NCBI GenBank assembly: GCA_946479015.1 | Contig: CAMLEQ010000193.1 | Location: 1 to 7,240, forward strand | Reading direction: 5' to 3' | Source of the DNA: an uncultured Gemmatimonadota bacterium | Lineage (GTDB): Bacteria > Gemmatimonadota > Gemmatimonadetes > Gemmatimonadales > Gemmatimonadaceae | DNA: 7,240 nucleotides | In this document: positions 1 to 5,747 of the stretch, in pieces | How the letters are laid out: every line of letters starts with the position of its first letter | How positions within the stretch are numbered: the stretch's first letter is position 1 | Program-made: the position numbers and the translations under genes | The notes under the pieces: model-generated | Database searches by the model: none | What the model saw: only the letters and a program-made list of their open reading frames with translations | What the model was told of the DNA's origin: nothing

Positions 1-2
1 TG

Positions 3-1232
3 GGCGGCTACGGCGATGCCGCGCGCGATGCCGTGGTGTCCGCGCTGCGCGATGCCGACGCCACCGTGCGCATCGCCGCAGCGCAGACGCTCGCGCCGGT
101 GCTCGACGGCGAGCGCGCCCCGTGGATGCAGGCGTGGCGTGCGGACACCGGCTTCATGTTCCGCCGCAGTGTGCTCGTCTCCGCGCTGCACGACGATGTC
201 GTGCTCCCCGCAGCCGACCTCGATGACGCGGACAGTTGGGTGCACCAGGGCGACTGGCGCTATCGCGCCGCGGTCGCCGATGCCGGTGCCGGCGCGCCGT
301 CCATCGAGCGCATGCGCGAGGTGTCGCTTCCGCTCGCGCGCGATCCCGACCCGCGCGTACGCGCCGCCGGGTACGCCGCCATGGCCCCCTGGGCCGACAG
401 CGCCGGCGAGCACGTGTGGCGCCGCCAGTTCATGTACATCGGGCTGAAGGACTTCGACCCCTACGTCCGCACCATCTGCATCCAGGCGCTCACGAGCCGG
501 GCCACCGCCTCCGAGGTGCCGCTCGTCCTCGCGAGCTGGCAGATCGCGGAGCGCGACACGGTGAGCGACGCCCGCGTCGCCGCCGTGCGCTTCTTCGAGA
601 GTGCCTGGCGACGCGACAGCGCCGCCATCGGCGACTCAATCGCCGCGGTGCTGCGCTCCCTCCCGGCCCCCCGCGACCCGCTCGCGCGCGCCGCCGCCGA
701 GGACGTTCCGCTCTTCGCCGCGTGGCGCGACGCGCCGGCCCCGGCGCCGCGGCCGCTGTCGTGGTACCGCGAGCGCGTCACCGCGCTGGTGCTCCCGGCC
801 ATCGCCGGACACCTGCCGCACGCCGTGATCGAGAGCGTGCGCGGCCCGATCGAGATCGAGCTGTTCGCGCTCGATGCGCCGCTCACCGTGGACAACTTCC
901 TCTCCCTCGCGCGCTCGGGCTACTACACCGACATCGCCTTCCACCGCGTCGTCCCCGACTTCGTCGCCCAGGACGGCGACCGGCGAGGGGACGGCAACGG
1001 CGGGCCCGCGTACACCATCCGCGATGAGCTCAACCGCCACCGCTACGAGCGCGGGGCGGTGGGGATGGCGCTCTCCGGTCCCGACACCGGCGGGAGCCAG
1101 TACTTCCTCACGCTCTCGCCGCAGCCGCACCTCGACGGCGGGTACACCGTGTTCGGGCGCGTCGTGGCGGGCTTCGATGCCATGGATGCCCTCGTGCAGG
1201 GGGACAGCATCTCCGCCATCCGGATGCGTTGA
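3..1232 (+). CDS. HEAT-repeat peptidyl-prolyl cis-trans isomerase (cyclophilin type), 5' end missing
   Basis: The reading frame is open from the left edge, so the gene starts upstream; the GTG at 33 is probably internal. The first ~260 codons are HEAT-like helical repeats, with recurring D-x-x-V-R-x-A-A units such as DADATVRIAAA, DPDPRVRAAG and DPYVRTICIQAL. From about position 819 to the stop lies a cyclophilin domain. It has the N-terminal strand of the fold (GPIEIELF), TVDNFL, the FHRVVPDF segment with the catalytic Arg, AQDGDRRGDG (family QGGDPxGxG), GSQYFLTL (family GSQFFI) and HLDGGYTVFGRVV. Cyclophilins catalyse proline cis-trans isomerisation, and the HEAT part is presumably a scaffold that binds partners. 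The usual tryptophan of eukaryotic cyclophilins is His here, which is common in bacteria. The neighbouring lipoprotein genes suggest an envelope role, but the N-terminus that would show a signal peptide lies outside the window. Family assignment is confident; the biological substrate is unknown. Confidence 0.93.
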   Translation, partial: GGYGDAARDAVVSALRDADATVRIAAAQTLAPVLDGERAPWMQAWRADTGFMFRRSVLVSALHDDVVLPAADLDDADSWVHQGDWRYRAAVADAGAGAPSIERMREVSLPLARDPDPRVRAAGYAAMAPWADSAGEHVWRRQFMYIGLKDFDPYVRTICIQALTSRATASEVPLVLASWQIAERDTVSDARVAAVRFFESAWRRDSAAIGDSIAAVLRSLPAPRDPLARAAAEDVPLFAAWRDAPAPAPRPLSWYRERVTALVLPAIAGHLPHAVIESVRGPIEIELFALDAPLTVDNFLSLARSGYYTDIAFHRVVPDFVAQDGDRRGDGNGGPAYTIRDELNRHRYERGAVGMALSGPDTGGSQYFLTLSPQPHLDGGYTVFGRVVAGFDAMDALVQGDSISAIRMR

Positions 1233-1264
1233 CGCGGCGCGCGACCGCGGCGATGCTCCGGGAT

Positions 1265-1903
1265 ATGAACGTCGTGCATCGATCGATCTTCGCCGCCGCC
1301 CTGGCGCTCGCCGCGGCAGCCTGCGCGCCAAGGGCGGCGCCGCTCCGCGGCACCCCGGCGCCCGCGCGCATCCCGGCCACCGAGCTTCCTCCCATTCACC
1401 GGCAGCTCGGCTTCCTGTGGACCTTTGCCGACCAGGACTTCCAGGCGAAGGGAGACGGCGCCGCGCGCGTCGCGCCGCCTGACAGCGTGCGCCTGGATTT
1501 CTTCGTGGGTGGCGGCCTCGGCGGCGGGCGCGCGCTCCTGATCGATGACCGGTTGTCCACGCCGGGGCCCACCGATCGCGTGCGCGACTATCTCCCCCCC
1601 GTGCCGTTGCTCTGGGCGGCGCTGGGACGTCTACGAGTACCGGCCGCTCCCGATACCACGGCCCGCGTTGACGGCGATACGCTGCGGGTCGAGATTGGAA
1701 GGGACCCGGCCTGGCGCGCCACGTTCGTGGCGGGTGACCTGCGGCGCCTCGAGCTGATCGACGGCGGCCGCGTGCCACAGTGGCTGACGCGCGAGCCGGG
1801 GGGGCGGGTACACTACGAGAACGCACGGGCACGCCGGCGGCTCGACCTCACCATCACGCGCGTGGACACTCTCTCGGGCTTCGATGCGGCGATCTGGCGC
1901 TAG
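1265..1903 (+). CDS. Outer-membrane lipoprotein, LolB/DUF4292-like
   Basis: The predicted protein is a 212-residue lipoprotein. It has a basic N-terminus (MNVVHRS), a hydrophobic stretch and a lipobox LAAAAC that puts the lipidated Cys at residue 20. The rest has alternating beta-strand segments (VRLDFFVG, RALLIDDRL, DTLRVEIG, LRRLELID, RRLDLTITRV) and ends in FDAAIW. This pattern resembles the LolB/LppX-type half-barrel of DUF4292 proteins, which bind lipid or lipoprotein at the outer membrane. The assignment rests on pattern and on the neighbouring lptE, not on a diagnostic motif. The start is uncertain. A TTG at 1229 overlaps the previous stop, and ATGs occur at 1253 and 1265; 1265 gives the most normal signal peptide. 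No strong Shine-Dalgarno site is visible at any of the three. Its 3' end overlaps lptE by 20 nt, which suggests coupled translation. Confidence 0.75.
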   Translation: MNVVHRSIFAAALALAAAACAPRAAPLRGTPAPARIPATELPPIHRQLGFLWTFADQDFQAKGDGAARVAPPDSVRLDFFVGGGLGGGRALLIDDRLSTPGPTDRVRDYLPPVPLLWAALGRLRVPAAPDTTARVDGDTLRVEIGRDPAWRATFVAGDLRRLELIDGGRVPQWLTREPGGRVHYENARARRRLDLTITRVDTLSGFDAAIWR

Positions 1904-2384
1904 CGCGCTCCTCATGGTGGTCACGCTGCTGCTCGCGGGGTGCATCTACGGCTTCGCCGGCGGCGGCCTCCCGCCGCACGTCAAGAGCGTGGCCGTGCTC
2001 CCGTTCGACAACCAGACCCCCGACCCGCAGCTCCAGCGGCAGATCCACGACCAGCTCCGGCGCGAGGTCGAGGGGCGCCTCGGCCTGCGCGAGGCGACGG
2101 AGGCCAAGGCGAACGCCATCGTGCGCGGCAAGATCGTGCGCTACGACGCCGACATCCCGGTCGCGTACAGCTCCAACCCATCGCAGGCGAGCAGCGCCGA
2201 CCGCAAGCTGCAGATCACCGTGGACGTGGAGATCGTGGACCAGACCACCGGCCGCACTCTCTGGTCGCGGAAAGGACTCATGGAGGAGGGGACCTACAGC
2301 GAGCGGTCGGAGGCCGACGGACGCCGTCAGGCGATCGACAAGCTCGTGAGCGATGTCATCGCCGGAGCCCAATCGCAATGGTGA
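1884..2384 (+). CDS. lptE: LPS-assembly lipoprotein LptE
   Basis: The protein has 166 residues, with a type II signal peptide whose lipobox LLAGC places the acylated Cys at residue 20. After it come GGGLPPHVKSVAVLPFDNQTPDP, split here as GGGLPPHVKS and VAVLPFDNQTPDP, a signature typical of the short LptE family, where PPHxKxxAVxxFxNxT is recurrent. Further on are strand-rich segments (IVRGKIVRYD, LQITVDVEIVD), GRTLWSRKG and a C-terminal helix (RRQAIDKLVSDVI). LptE forms the plug of the outer-membrane LptDE translocon that inserts lipopolysaccharide into the outer leaflet. The length is normal for the family. The ATG lies inside the end of the preceding lipoprotein gene, and the stop overlaps the next start by 7 nt. 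LptD is not in the window. Confidence in the family is high; whether this organism makes LPS is inferred from this gene plus rfaE2. Confidence 0.88.
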   Translation: MRRSGASALLMVVTLLLAGCIYGFAGGGLPPHVKSVAVLPFDNQTPDPQLQRQIHDQLRREVEGRLGLREATEAKANAIVRGKIVRYDADIPVAYSSNPSQASSADRKLQITVDVEIVDQTTGRTLWSRKGLMEEGTYSERSEADGRRQAIDKLVSDVIAGAQSQW

Positions 2385-2734
2385 CGAGACCTCGACGCGG
2401 GACCACGACGCTCGGCTGTCTGTTCACGCTGCTCATCATCAGCGCCATCGGCTACTTCGGCTACAACATCGGACGCGTCTACTGGCGCTGGTACCAGTAC
2501 CAGGACGCGATGGCGCAGGAAGCCCGCTTCGCCGCGAACACCACCGACGATGCCATCCGCCGGAACCTCGTCGCGAAGGCGGACTCGCTCGAGCTGCCGG
2601 AGTCGGCGCAGCGCGTGCGCATCCACCGCGCGCAGCACACGATCTTCATCTGGGCCGACTACGTGGAGCCGGTGGAGTTCCCCGGCTACGTGAAGAACAT
2701 CGCGTTCAGCGCCCACGTGGAGAGGGCGTTCTGA
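2378..2734 (+). CDS. Small single-pass membrane protein, DUF4845-like
   Basis: The predicted protein has 118 residues. The N-terminus is basic (MVTRPRRG) and is followed by one strong membrane segment at about residues 12-31 (LGCLFTLLIISAIGYFGYNI). The remainder is a short periplasmic-type domain with a helix (DAMAQEARFA), the segment DDAIRRNLVAKADSLELP and a strand-rich end (HTIFIWADYVEPVEFPGYVKNIAF). The ordering of a thin membrane anchor, a helix, an A-x-x-L-x-LP segment and a final Y-x-x-x-V-x-F-P-G strand resembles DUF4845 proteins. The function of that family is not established. The ATG at 2378 has a GGAG at 2364-2367 with good spacing and overlaps the lptE stop, which fixes the start; longer in-frame readings extend into lptE and are shadows. 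Its position between lptE and rfaE2 suggests envelope association. Confidence 0.78.
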   Translation: MVTRPRRGTTTLGCLFTLLIISAIGYFGYNIGRVYWRWYQYQDAMAQEARFAANTTDDAIRRNLVAKADSLELPESAQRVRIHRAQHTIFIWADYVEPVEFPGYVKNIAFSAHVERAF

Positions 2735-2763
2735 GCGTCGCCGCCTCCCCCGCGCGGAAGGTC

Positions 2764-3216
2764 ATGACCTGGGACGAGGCGCGCGAGTGGCGCCGACGTG
2801 TCCCGGGGCGCGTCGTGTTCACCAACGGCGTGTTCGATCTCATCCATCCCGGGCACGTGGACCTGCTCGGCGCGGCACGCGCCGAGGGGGATGCGCTCGT
2901 CGTCGGCGTGAACGCCGACCACTCCGTGCGCCGGCTCAAGGGGCCGGGGCGCCCCATCCGGACCGAGGCCGACCGCGTCTACGTGCTCTCCGCCCTCGAG
3001 GCCACGGACGCCGTCGTCCTCTTCGACCAGGACACCCCGCTCGAGCTCGTGCTCGCGCTGCGCCCCGACGTGCTGGTGAAGGGGGGCGACTACACCCCGG
3101 ACACCGTCGTCGGCCGGCGCGAGGTGGAGAGCTGGGGCGGGCGCGTCGTCATCGTCCCGCTCACGCCGGGACAGTCCACCACTTCGATCGTCGAGCATCT
3201 TCGTGGAACACGCTGA
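2764..3216 (+). CDS. rfaE2: D-glycero-beta-D-manno-heptose 1-phosphate adenylyltransferase (stand-alone RfaE2/HldE C-domain)
   Basis: The product transfers AMP from ATP to heptose-1-phosphate, giving the ADP-heptose precursor of the LPS inner core. Visible motifs are [12 protein letters not shown] (residues 20-31, with the nucleotidyltransferase HxGH as HPGH), [19 protein letters not shown], the [16 protein letters not shown] segment, [11 protein letters not shown] and the C-terminal STTSIVEHL. It is about 150 residues long and covers only the nucleotidyltransferase half of HldE; no RfaE1 kinase domain is fused or adjacent, so the kinase must be encoded elsewhere. ATG 2764 is the first conventional start, but its purine tract ends only 2 nt upstream. 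A CTG at 2731, overlapping the previous stop as CTGA and preceded by GGAGAGGG, would add 11 residues including the RKV that often precedes this domain. The 3' end overlaps rph by 14 nt. Other cytidylyltransferase-fold enzymes are possible but fit the motifs less well. Confidence 0.92.
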   Translation: MTWDEAREWRRRVPGRVVFTNGVFDLIHPGHVDLLGAARAEGDALVVGVNADHSVRRLKGPGRPIRTEADRVYVLSALEATDAVVLFDQDTPLELVLALRPDVLVKGGDYTPDTVVGRREVESWGGRVVIVPLTPGQSTTSIVEHLRGTR

Positions 3217-3931
3217 GAACGCTCCGCGCGCCGGCCGCGACGCCGCCGCGCTGCGCCCCGTCACCCTCGAGCGGGGCGCCGTGCCCTACGCCGAGGGCTC
3301 CTGCCTCATCACGTGCGGCTCCACGCGCGTGCTCTGCGCCGCGTCCGTGGAGGAAGGCGTTCCCTCCTGGCGAAAGGGGCGTGGCGAGGGGTGGATGACC
3401 GCCGAGTACGCGATGCTCCCCCGCGCCACGCACACGCGCACGCCGCGCGAGCGCTCGCAGCTCGGCGGGCGGACGCAGGAGATCCAGCGCCTGATCGGGC
3501 GCAGCCTTCGCGCCATGCTCGACGACTTCCGCTTCGGCGAGCTCACGGTGAAGGTGGACTGCGACGTCCTGCAGGCCGACGGCGGCACGCGCACCGCATC
3601 GATCACCGGCGCCTGCGTGGCGGTGGTGGATGCGTTCGATCTGCTCGTGCGTCGCGGTCGGATCCCCGAGAGCCCGGTGCGCCGGCGCGTCGCGGCGGTG
3701 AGCGTCGGCGTCATTGGCGGCGAGCCGCGGCTCGACCTCGACTACGCGGAGGACGTGCGCGCCGAGGTGGACATGAACGTGGTCGTGACGAGCGAAGGAC
3801 GGTTCGTGGAGGTGCAGGGGACAGGGGAGCACGGCACCTTCGACCGCCCGGTGCTCGATCGGCTGCTCGATCTCGCGACGGGCGGCACGCGCGAGCTGCT
3901 CGCTCGTCAGGCGGAGGCGCTCGGCAGGTGA
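3203..3931 (+). CDS. rph: Ribonuclease PH
   Basis: RNase PH is a phosphorolytic 3'-5' exoribonuclease that trims the 3' extension of tRNA precursors; it works as a hexameric ring in the cytoplasm. The 242-residue length is normal. Family signatures appear in order: [10 protein letters not shown] near the N-terminus, [36 protein letters not shown], the phosphate/RNA-binding [69 protein letters not shown] (the last two around the active site) and a C-terminal [16 protein letters not shown] helix. The start is GTG 3203, inside the end of rfaE2, with no convincing Shine-Dalgarno site, so initiation may depend on coupling. The stop overlaps the rdgB start as GTGA. The rph-rdgB pair is common in bacteria. 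Three tRNA genes, possible substrates, lie just downstream. Confidence 0.97.
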   Translation: MEHAENAPRAGRDAAALRPVTLERGAVPYAEGSCLITCGSTRVLCAASVEEGVPSWRKGRGEGWMTAEYAMLPRATHTRTPRERSQLGGRTQEIQRLIGRSLRAMLDDFRFGELTVKVDCDVLQADGGTRTASITGACVAVVDAFDLLVRRGRIPESPVRRRVAAVSVGVIGGEPRLDLDYAEDVRAEVDMNVVVTSEGRFVEVQGTGEHGTFDRPVLDRLLDLATGGTRELLARQAEALGR

Positions 3932-4554
3932 GCGGCGCTGCGGAGCCGATCGTCCTCGCCACGCGCAGTCTGGGAAAGCTGTACGAGCTGCGCCCGCTCT
4001 TCGCCGCGGCGGGGCTGCGCGTGATCGATCTGGATGAGGCGGGGATCCCCGAGCAGCCGGACGAGGAGGAGCTGGAGCGGTGGGAGACGTTCGAGGAGAA
4101 CGCGCTCGCGAAGGCGCGCTACTTCTTCGAGCGCAGCGGCGGCCGCGCCACCGTCGCCGACGACTCGGGCCTCGAGGTGGCCGCGCTCGACGGACGCCCC
4201 GGTGTGCGCACGAAGCGGTGGAGCGGACGCACCGACCTGTCTGGGCGCGCGCTCGATCGCGCGAACAACGAGAAGCTCCTCGCCACGCTCGCCGGCGTGA
4301 GCGATCGGCGAGCGCGCTACGTGTGCGTCGCCGCGTACGTGGACGCACACTCCGAGCGCACCTTCCGTGGTGAGAGCTCCGGCCGCATCCTCGATGCGCC
4401 GCGCGGCACCGGCGGCTTCGGCTACGATCCGCTCTTCCTCTCGGATGATCTGGGCGTCACCTTCGCCGAGGTGGAGCGGGAGGTGAAGGAGCCAGTGAGT
4501 CATCGCGGTCGCGCGTTCGCCTCGCTCGTTCGGTGGCTCGGCTCCCCCCGTTGA
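3928..4554 (+). CDS. rdgB: XTP/dITP diphosphatase (Ham1/RdgB family)
   Basis: The enzyme hydrolyses non-canonical purine triphosphates (XTP, ITP, dITP) to the monophosphate and pyrophosphate, keeping them out of RNA and DNA. The 208-residue protein has the family motifs in order: [13 protein letters not shown] (substrate-binding T-x-x-x-x-K), [52 protein letters not shown] and the C-terminal [10 protein letters not shown]. The basic and aspartate residues expected for Mg-triphosphate binding are present. After PGV the chain reads RTKRWSG, where many relatives have YSARYAG. The GTG start at 3928 overlaps the rph stop by 4 nt, and GGAGG at 3912-3916 supports it with somewhat long spacing. The stop codon lies within the -35 box of the tRNA promoter. 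No terminator separates it from the tRNAs. Confidence 0.96.
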   Translation: MSGAAEPIVLATRSLGKLYELRPLFAAAGLRVIDLDEAGIPEQPDEEELERWETFEENALAKARYFFERSGGRATVADDSGLEVAALDGRPGVRTKRWSGRTDLSGRALDRANNEKLLATLAGVSDRRARYVCVAAYVDAHSERTFRGESSGRILDAPRGTGGFGYDPLFLSDDLGVTFAEVEREVKEPVSHRGRAFASLVRWLGSPR

Positions 4555-4579
4555 CCACGACACCAGAAGCCGCTACATT
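4551..4579 (+). promoter_or_regulatory. tRNA cluster promoter (TTGACC-17-TACATT)
   Basis: A -35 element TTGACC at 4551-4556 and a -10 element TACATT at 4574-4579 are separated by exactly 17 bp. The predicted start of transcription, near 4586, is only a few bases before the first tRNA. The rdgB stop codon TGA (4552-4554) lies inside the -35 box. The same architecture recurs three times near the right edge of the window. The assignment is by pattern only. Confidence 0.8.
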
Positions 4580-4590
4580 TGTGAGTCTTG

Positions 4591-4664
4591 CGGGGCGTAG
4601 CGTAGCCTGGTATCGCGCCTGCTTTGGGAGCAGGAGGTCACCGGTTCAAATCCGGTCGCCCCGA
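4591..4664 (+). tRNA. tRNA-Pro (anticodon TGG)
   Basis: A complete cloverleaf can be drawn. The acceptor CGGGGCG (4591-4597) pairs with CGCCCCG (4657-4663), with discriminator A at 4664. The D stem is GCG/CGC. The anticodon stem CCTGC/GCAGG encloses loop TTTGGGA, with anticodon TGG at 4625-4627. The T arm ACCGG-TTCAAAT-CCGGT is perfect. The CCA end is not encoded and must be added enzymatically. It is the first gene of a three-tRNA unit. Confidence 0.97.
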
Positions 4665-4671
4665 CCTGGCA

Positions 4672-4681
4672 GGTCGCCCCG
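4672..4681 (+). repeat. Direct repeat of the tRNA-Pro 3' end
   Basis: GGTCGCCCCG at 4672-4681 exactly repeats the last ten bases of the tRNA-Pro acceptor and T-stem region at 4654-4663, with the copies starting 18 nt apart. The CGCCCCG in the second copy could also pair with the tRNA 5' acceptor strand. It may be chance in GC-rich DNA, a slippage duplication or a minor att-like scar. No integrase is present to support the last. Confidence 0.45.
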
Positions 4682-4725
4682 CAGCCGGAGGACGGGGTTC
4701 GCTACTGCCGGCCGTTGGTGAGGAA

Positions 4726-4799
4726 GCGCCAGTAGCTCAGGTGGATAGAGCAACAGCCTTCTAAGCTGTGGGTCGGAGGTTCGAGTCCTCCCTGGCGCG
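4726..4799 (+). tRNA. tRNA-Arg (anticodon TCT)
   Basis: The acceptor GCGCCAG (4726-4732) pairs with CTGGCGC (4792-4798), with discriminator G at 4799. The anticodon stem ACAGC/GCTGT encloses loop CTTCTAA, with anticodon TCT at 4760-4762, which reads AGA and AGG codons that are rare in such GC-rich genomes. The T arm GGAGG-TTCGAGT-CCTCC is perfect. The CCA end is not encoded. Confidence 0.97.
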
Positions 4800-4813
4800 T
4801 GGCACGACAATCT

Positions 4814-4886
4814 GCGCCCTTAGCTCAATTGGCAGAGCAAATGACTCTTAATCATTAGGTTGTAGGTTCGATTCCTACAGGGCGCA
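4814..4886 (+). tRNA. tRNA-Lys (anticodon CTT)
   Basis: The acceptor GCGCCCT (4814-4820) pairs with AGGGCGC (4879-4885), with discriminator A at 4886. The anticodon stem AATGA/TCATT encloses loop CTCTTAA, with anticodon CTT at 4847-4849, which reads AAG. The T arm GTAGG-TTCGATT-CCTAC is perfect. The CCA end is not encoded. This is the last tRNA before the terminator. Confidence 0.97.
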
Positions 4887-4905
4887 CTTCAGTATCACAA
4901 CGACC

Positions 4906-4941
4906 AAGCCCGCCGAGCCCATGTGCTTCGGCGGGCTTTTT
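4906..4941 (+). terminator. Rho-independent terminator of the tRNA unit
   Basis: An 11-bp perfect stem (AAGCCCGCCGA at 4906-4916 with TCGGCGGGCTT at 4928-4938) encloses an 11-nt loop. A run of five T begins at 4937, overlapping the end of the stem. It starts 20 nt after tRNA-Lys and is the only strong intrinsic terminator seen in the window. It should also end any read-through from the upstream protein operon. Confidence 0.93.
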
Positions 4942-4948
4942 CGTGCCC

Positions 4949-5594
4949 TCACACAGTGAGTTCCCACAGTGCCGGTAGGCAGGCTTCGCCACACGGCGTC
5001 GGGGCATTCGAACGCGTGTCGATGGCTAGGCCGACCTGTGCCGCGAGATGCCCCGCGGGCACGGCCGACACGCGGCCCGGGTCCACGCCCGGAAGACGGC
5101 CCGGAGTACGCGACGGCCGTCGCCACCCCGGCGAGCGTGGTGGCGGGCACGCCGCAGGGCGTGGGCCGCCCGCCGTCGGTTCGTGCGCCCCGGCGTCCGA
5201 CACGCCGCACGTGGGGCGGTATTGGAAGAAGGAATCCGTGCGGGTCTGGCAGGCGGCGCAGTTGTAGAAGAGCGTCATCCCACAATGGACGCAGATCCCG
5301 GCAGGTCGGCGACGACCTTGCCGCCCATCCAATGAGGAAGCTGGCGAACACGACGGTCACCGCCCGGGTGGCGAGTTGGAACAGCTTCTCGGGGACGCCG
5401 AGGCTCTCGAGCGTGGCGGGATCGCGGACGTGGAGGGGGGAGCGGGTGCTGCGCTGGGCCAAGGATTGCCGCCGGTTGCGCGCGGTCACGCGCAACTTGG
5501 CGTGCCGGCTCGACCTCTCCTTCGGAGGCCCGGTTCGCGTTTCCGGGCGATGCCGTCGCGGGGCTGGGATGGAGGCGATGGCGGCGGCGCGCAT
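4949..5594 (-). pseudogene. Decayed or frameshifted membrane-anchored zinc-ribbon protein
   Basis: Two protein-like pieces lie in different minus-strand frames. The upstream piece (from ATG 5594) has almost only G/C at third positions and includes DPATLESLGVPEKLFQLATR followed by a hydrophobic stretch AVTVVFASFLIGW (about 5330-5400). The next piece, in another frame (ATG 5332), holds a zinc ribbon with CVHCG, then CAACQ, then YRPTCG (about 5200-5295). The first Cys of the third pair is Arg (codon CGC at 5216-5218, reverse strand). In between, a third frame (MGGKVVADLPG) looks most coding-like, so two indels are likely. The residual open frame below about 5180 looks non-coding. It could be a pseudogene, or an intact gene damaged by sequencing errors. 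The original function is unknown; related architectures are often regulatory or scaffold proteins. The stretch 4942-5747 holds no other gene that I can support. Confidence 0.45.
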
Positions 5595-5747
5595 CGCCCG
5601 CGCGGGCTACCTCACTCGCTTCGCGATCTGTACCTTGCTGGTGTCGCACCACGTCGCCCCGTCGCGACCGCGATGCCGCGCCCGCGCGCCAGCACGCGAT
5701 GCGCGCTCGAGCGGCGACGCGGGACCCTGGATCGTGGAGAGCTCGGC

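Noticed and set aside
636..1832. 398-codon open frame on the minus strand
   Set aside because: It spans the opposite strand of three well-supported plus-strand genes, is rich in Arg, Ala, Gly and Pro, and shows no recognisable motif. It is an antisense shadow typical of GC-rich DNA.
3161..4348. 395-codon open frame on the minus strand
   Set aside because: It lies antisense to rph and rdgB, both with unmistakable family motifs, and has arginine-rich low-complexity content.
5596..5607. Perfect 12-bp palindrome GCCCGCGCGGGC just upstream of the minus-strand ATG at 5594
   Set aside because: It could be an operator, but such palindromes are frequent by chance in DNA this GC-rich, and no second site or regulator is near.
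5376..5747. N-terminal extension of the glycosyltransferase frame from ATG 5376
   Set aside because: The extension is antisense to the coding-like minus-strand zinc-ribbon remnant, has no membrane or family features, and a GTG with a good ribosome site exists at 5748.
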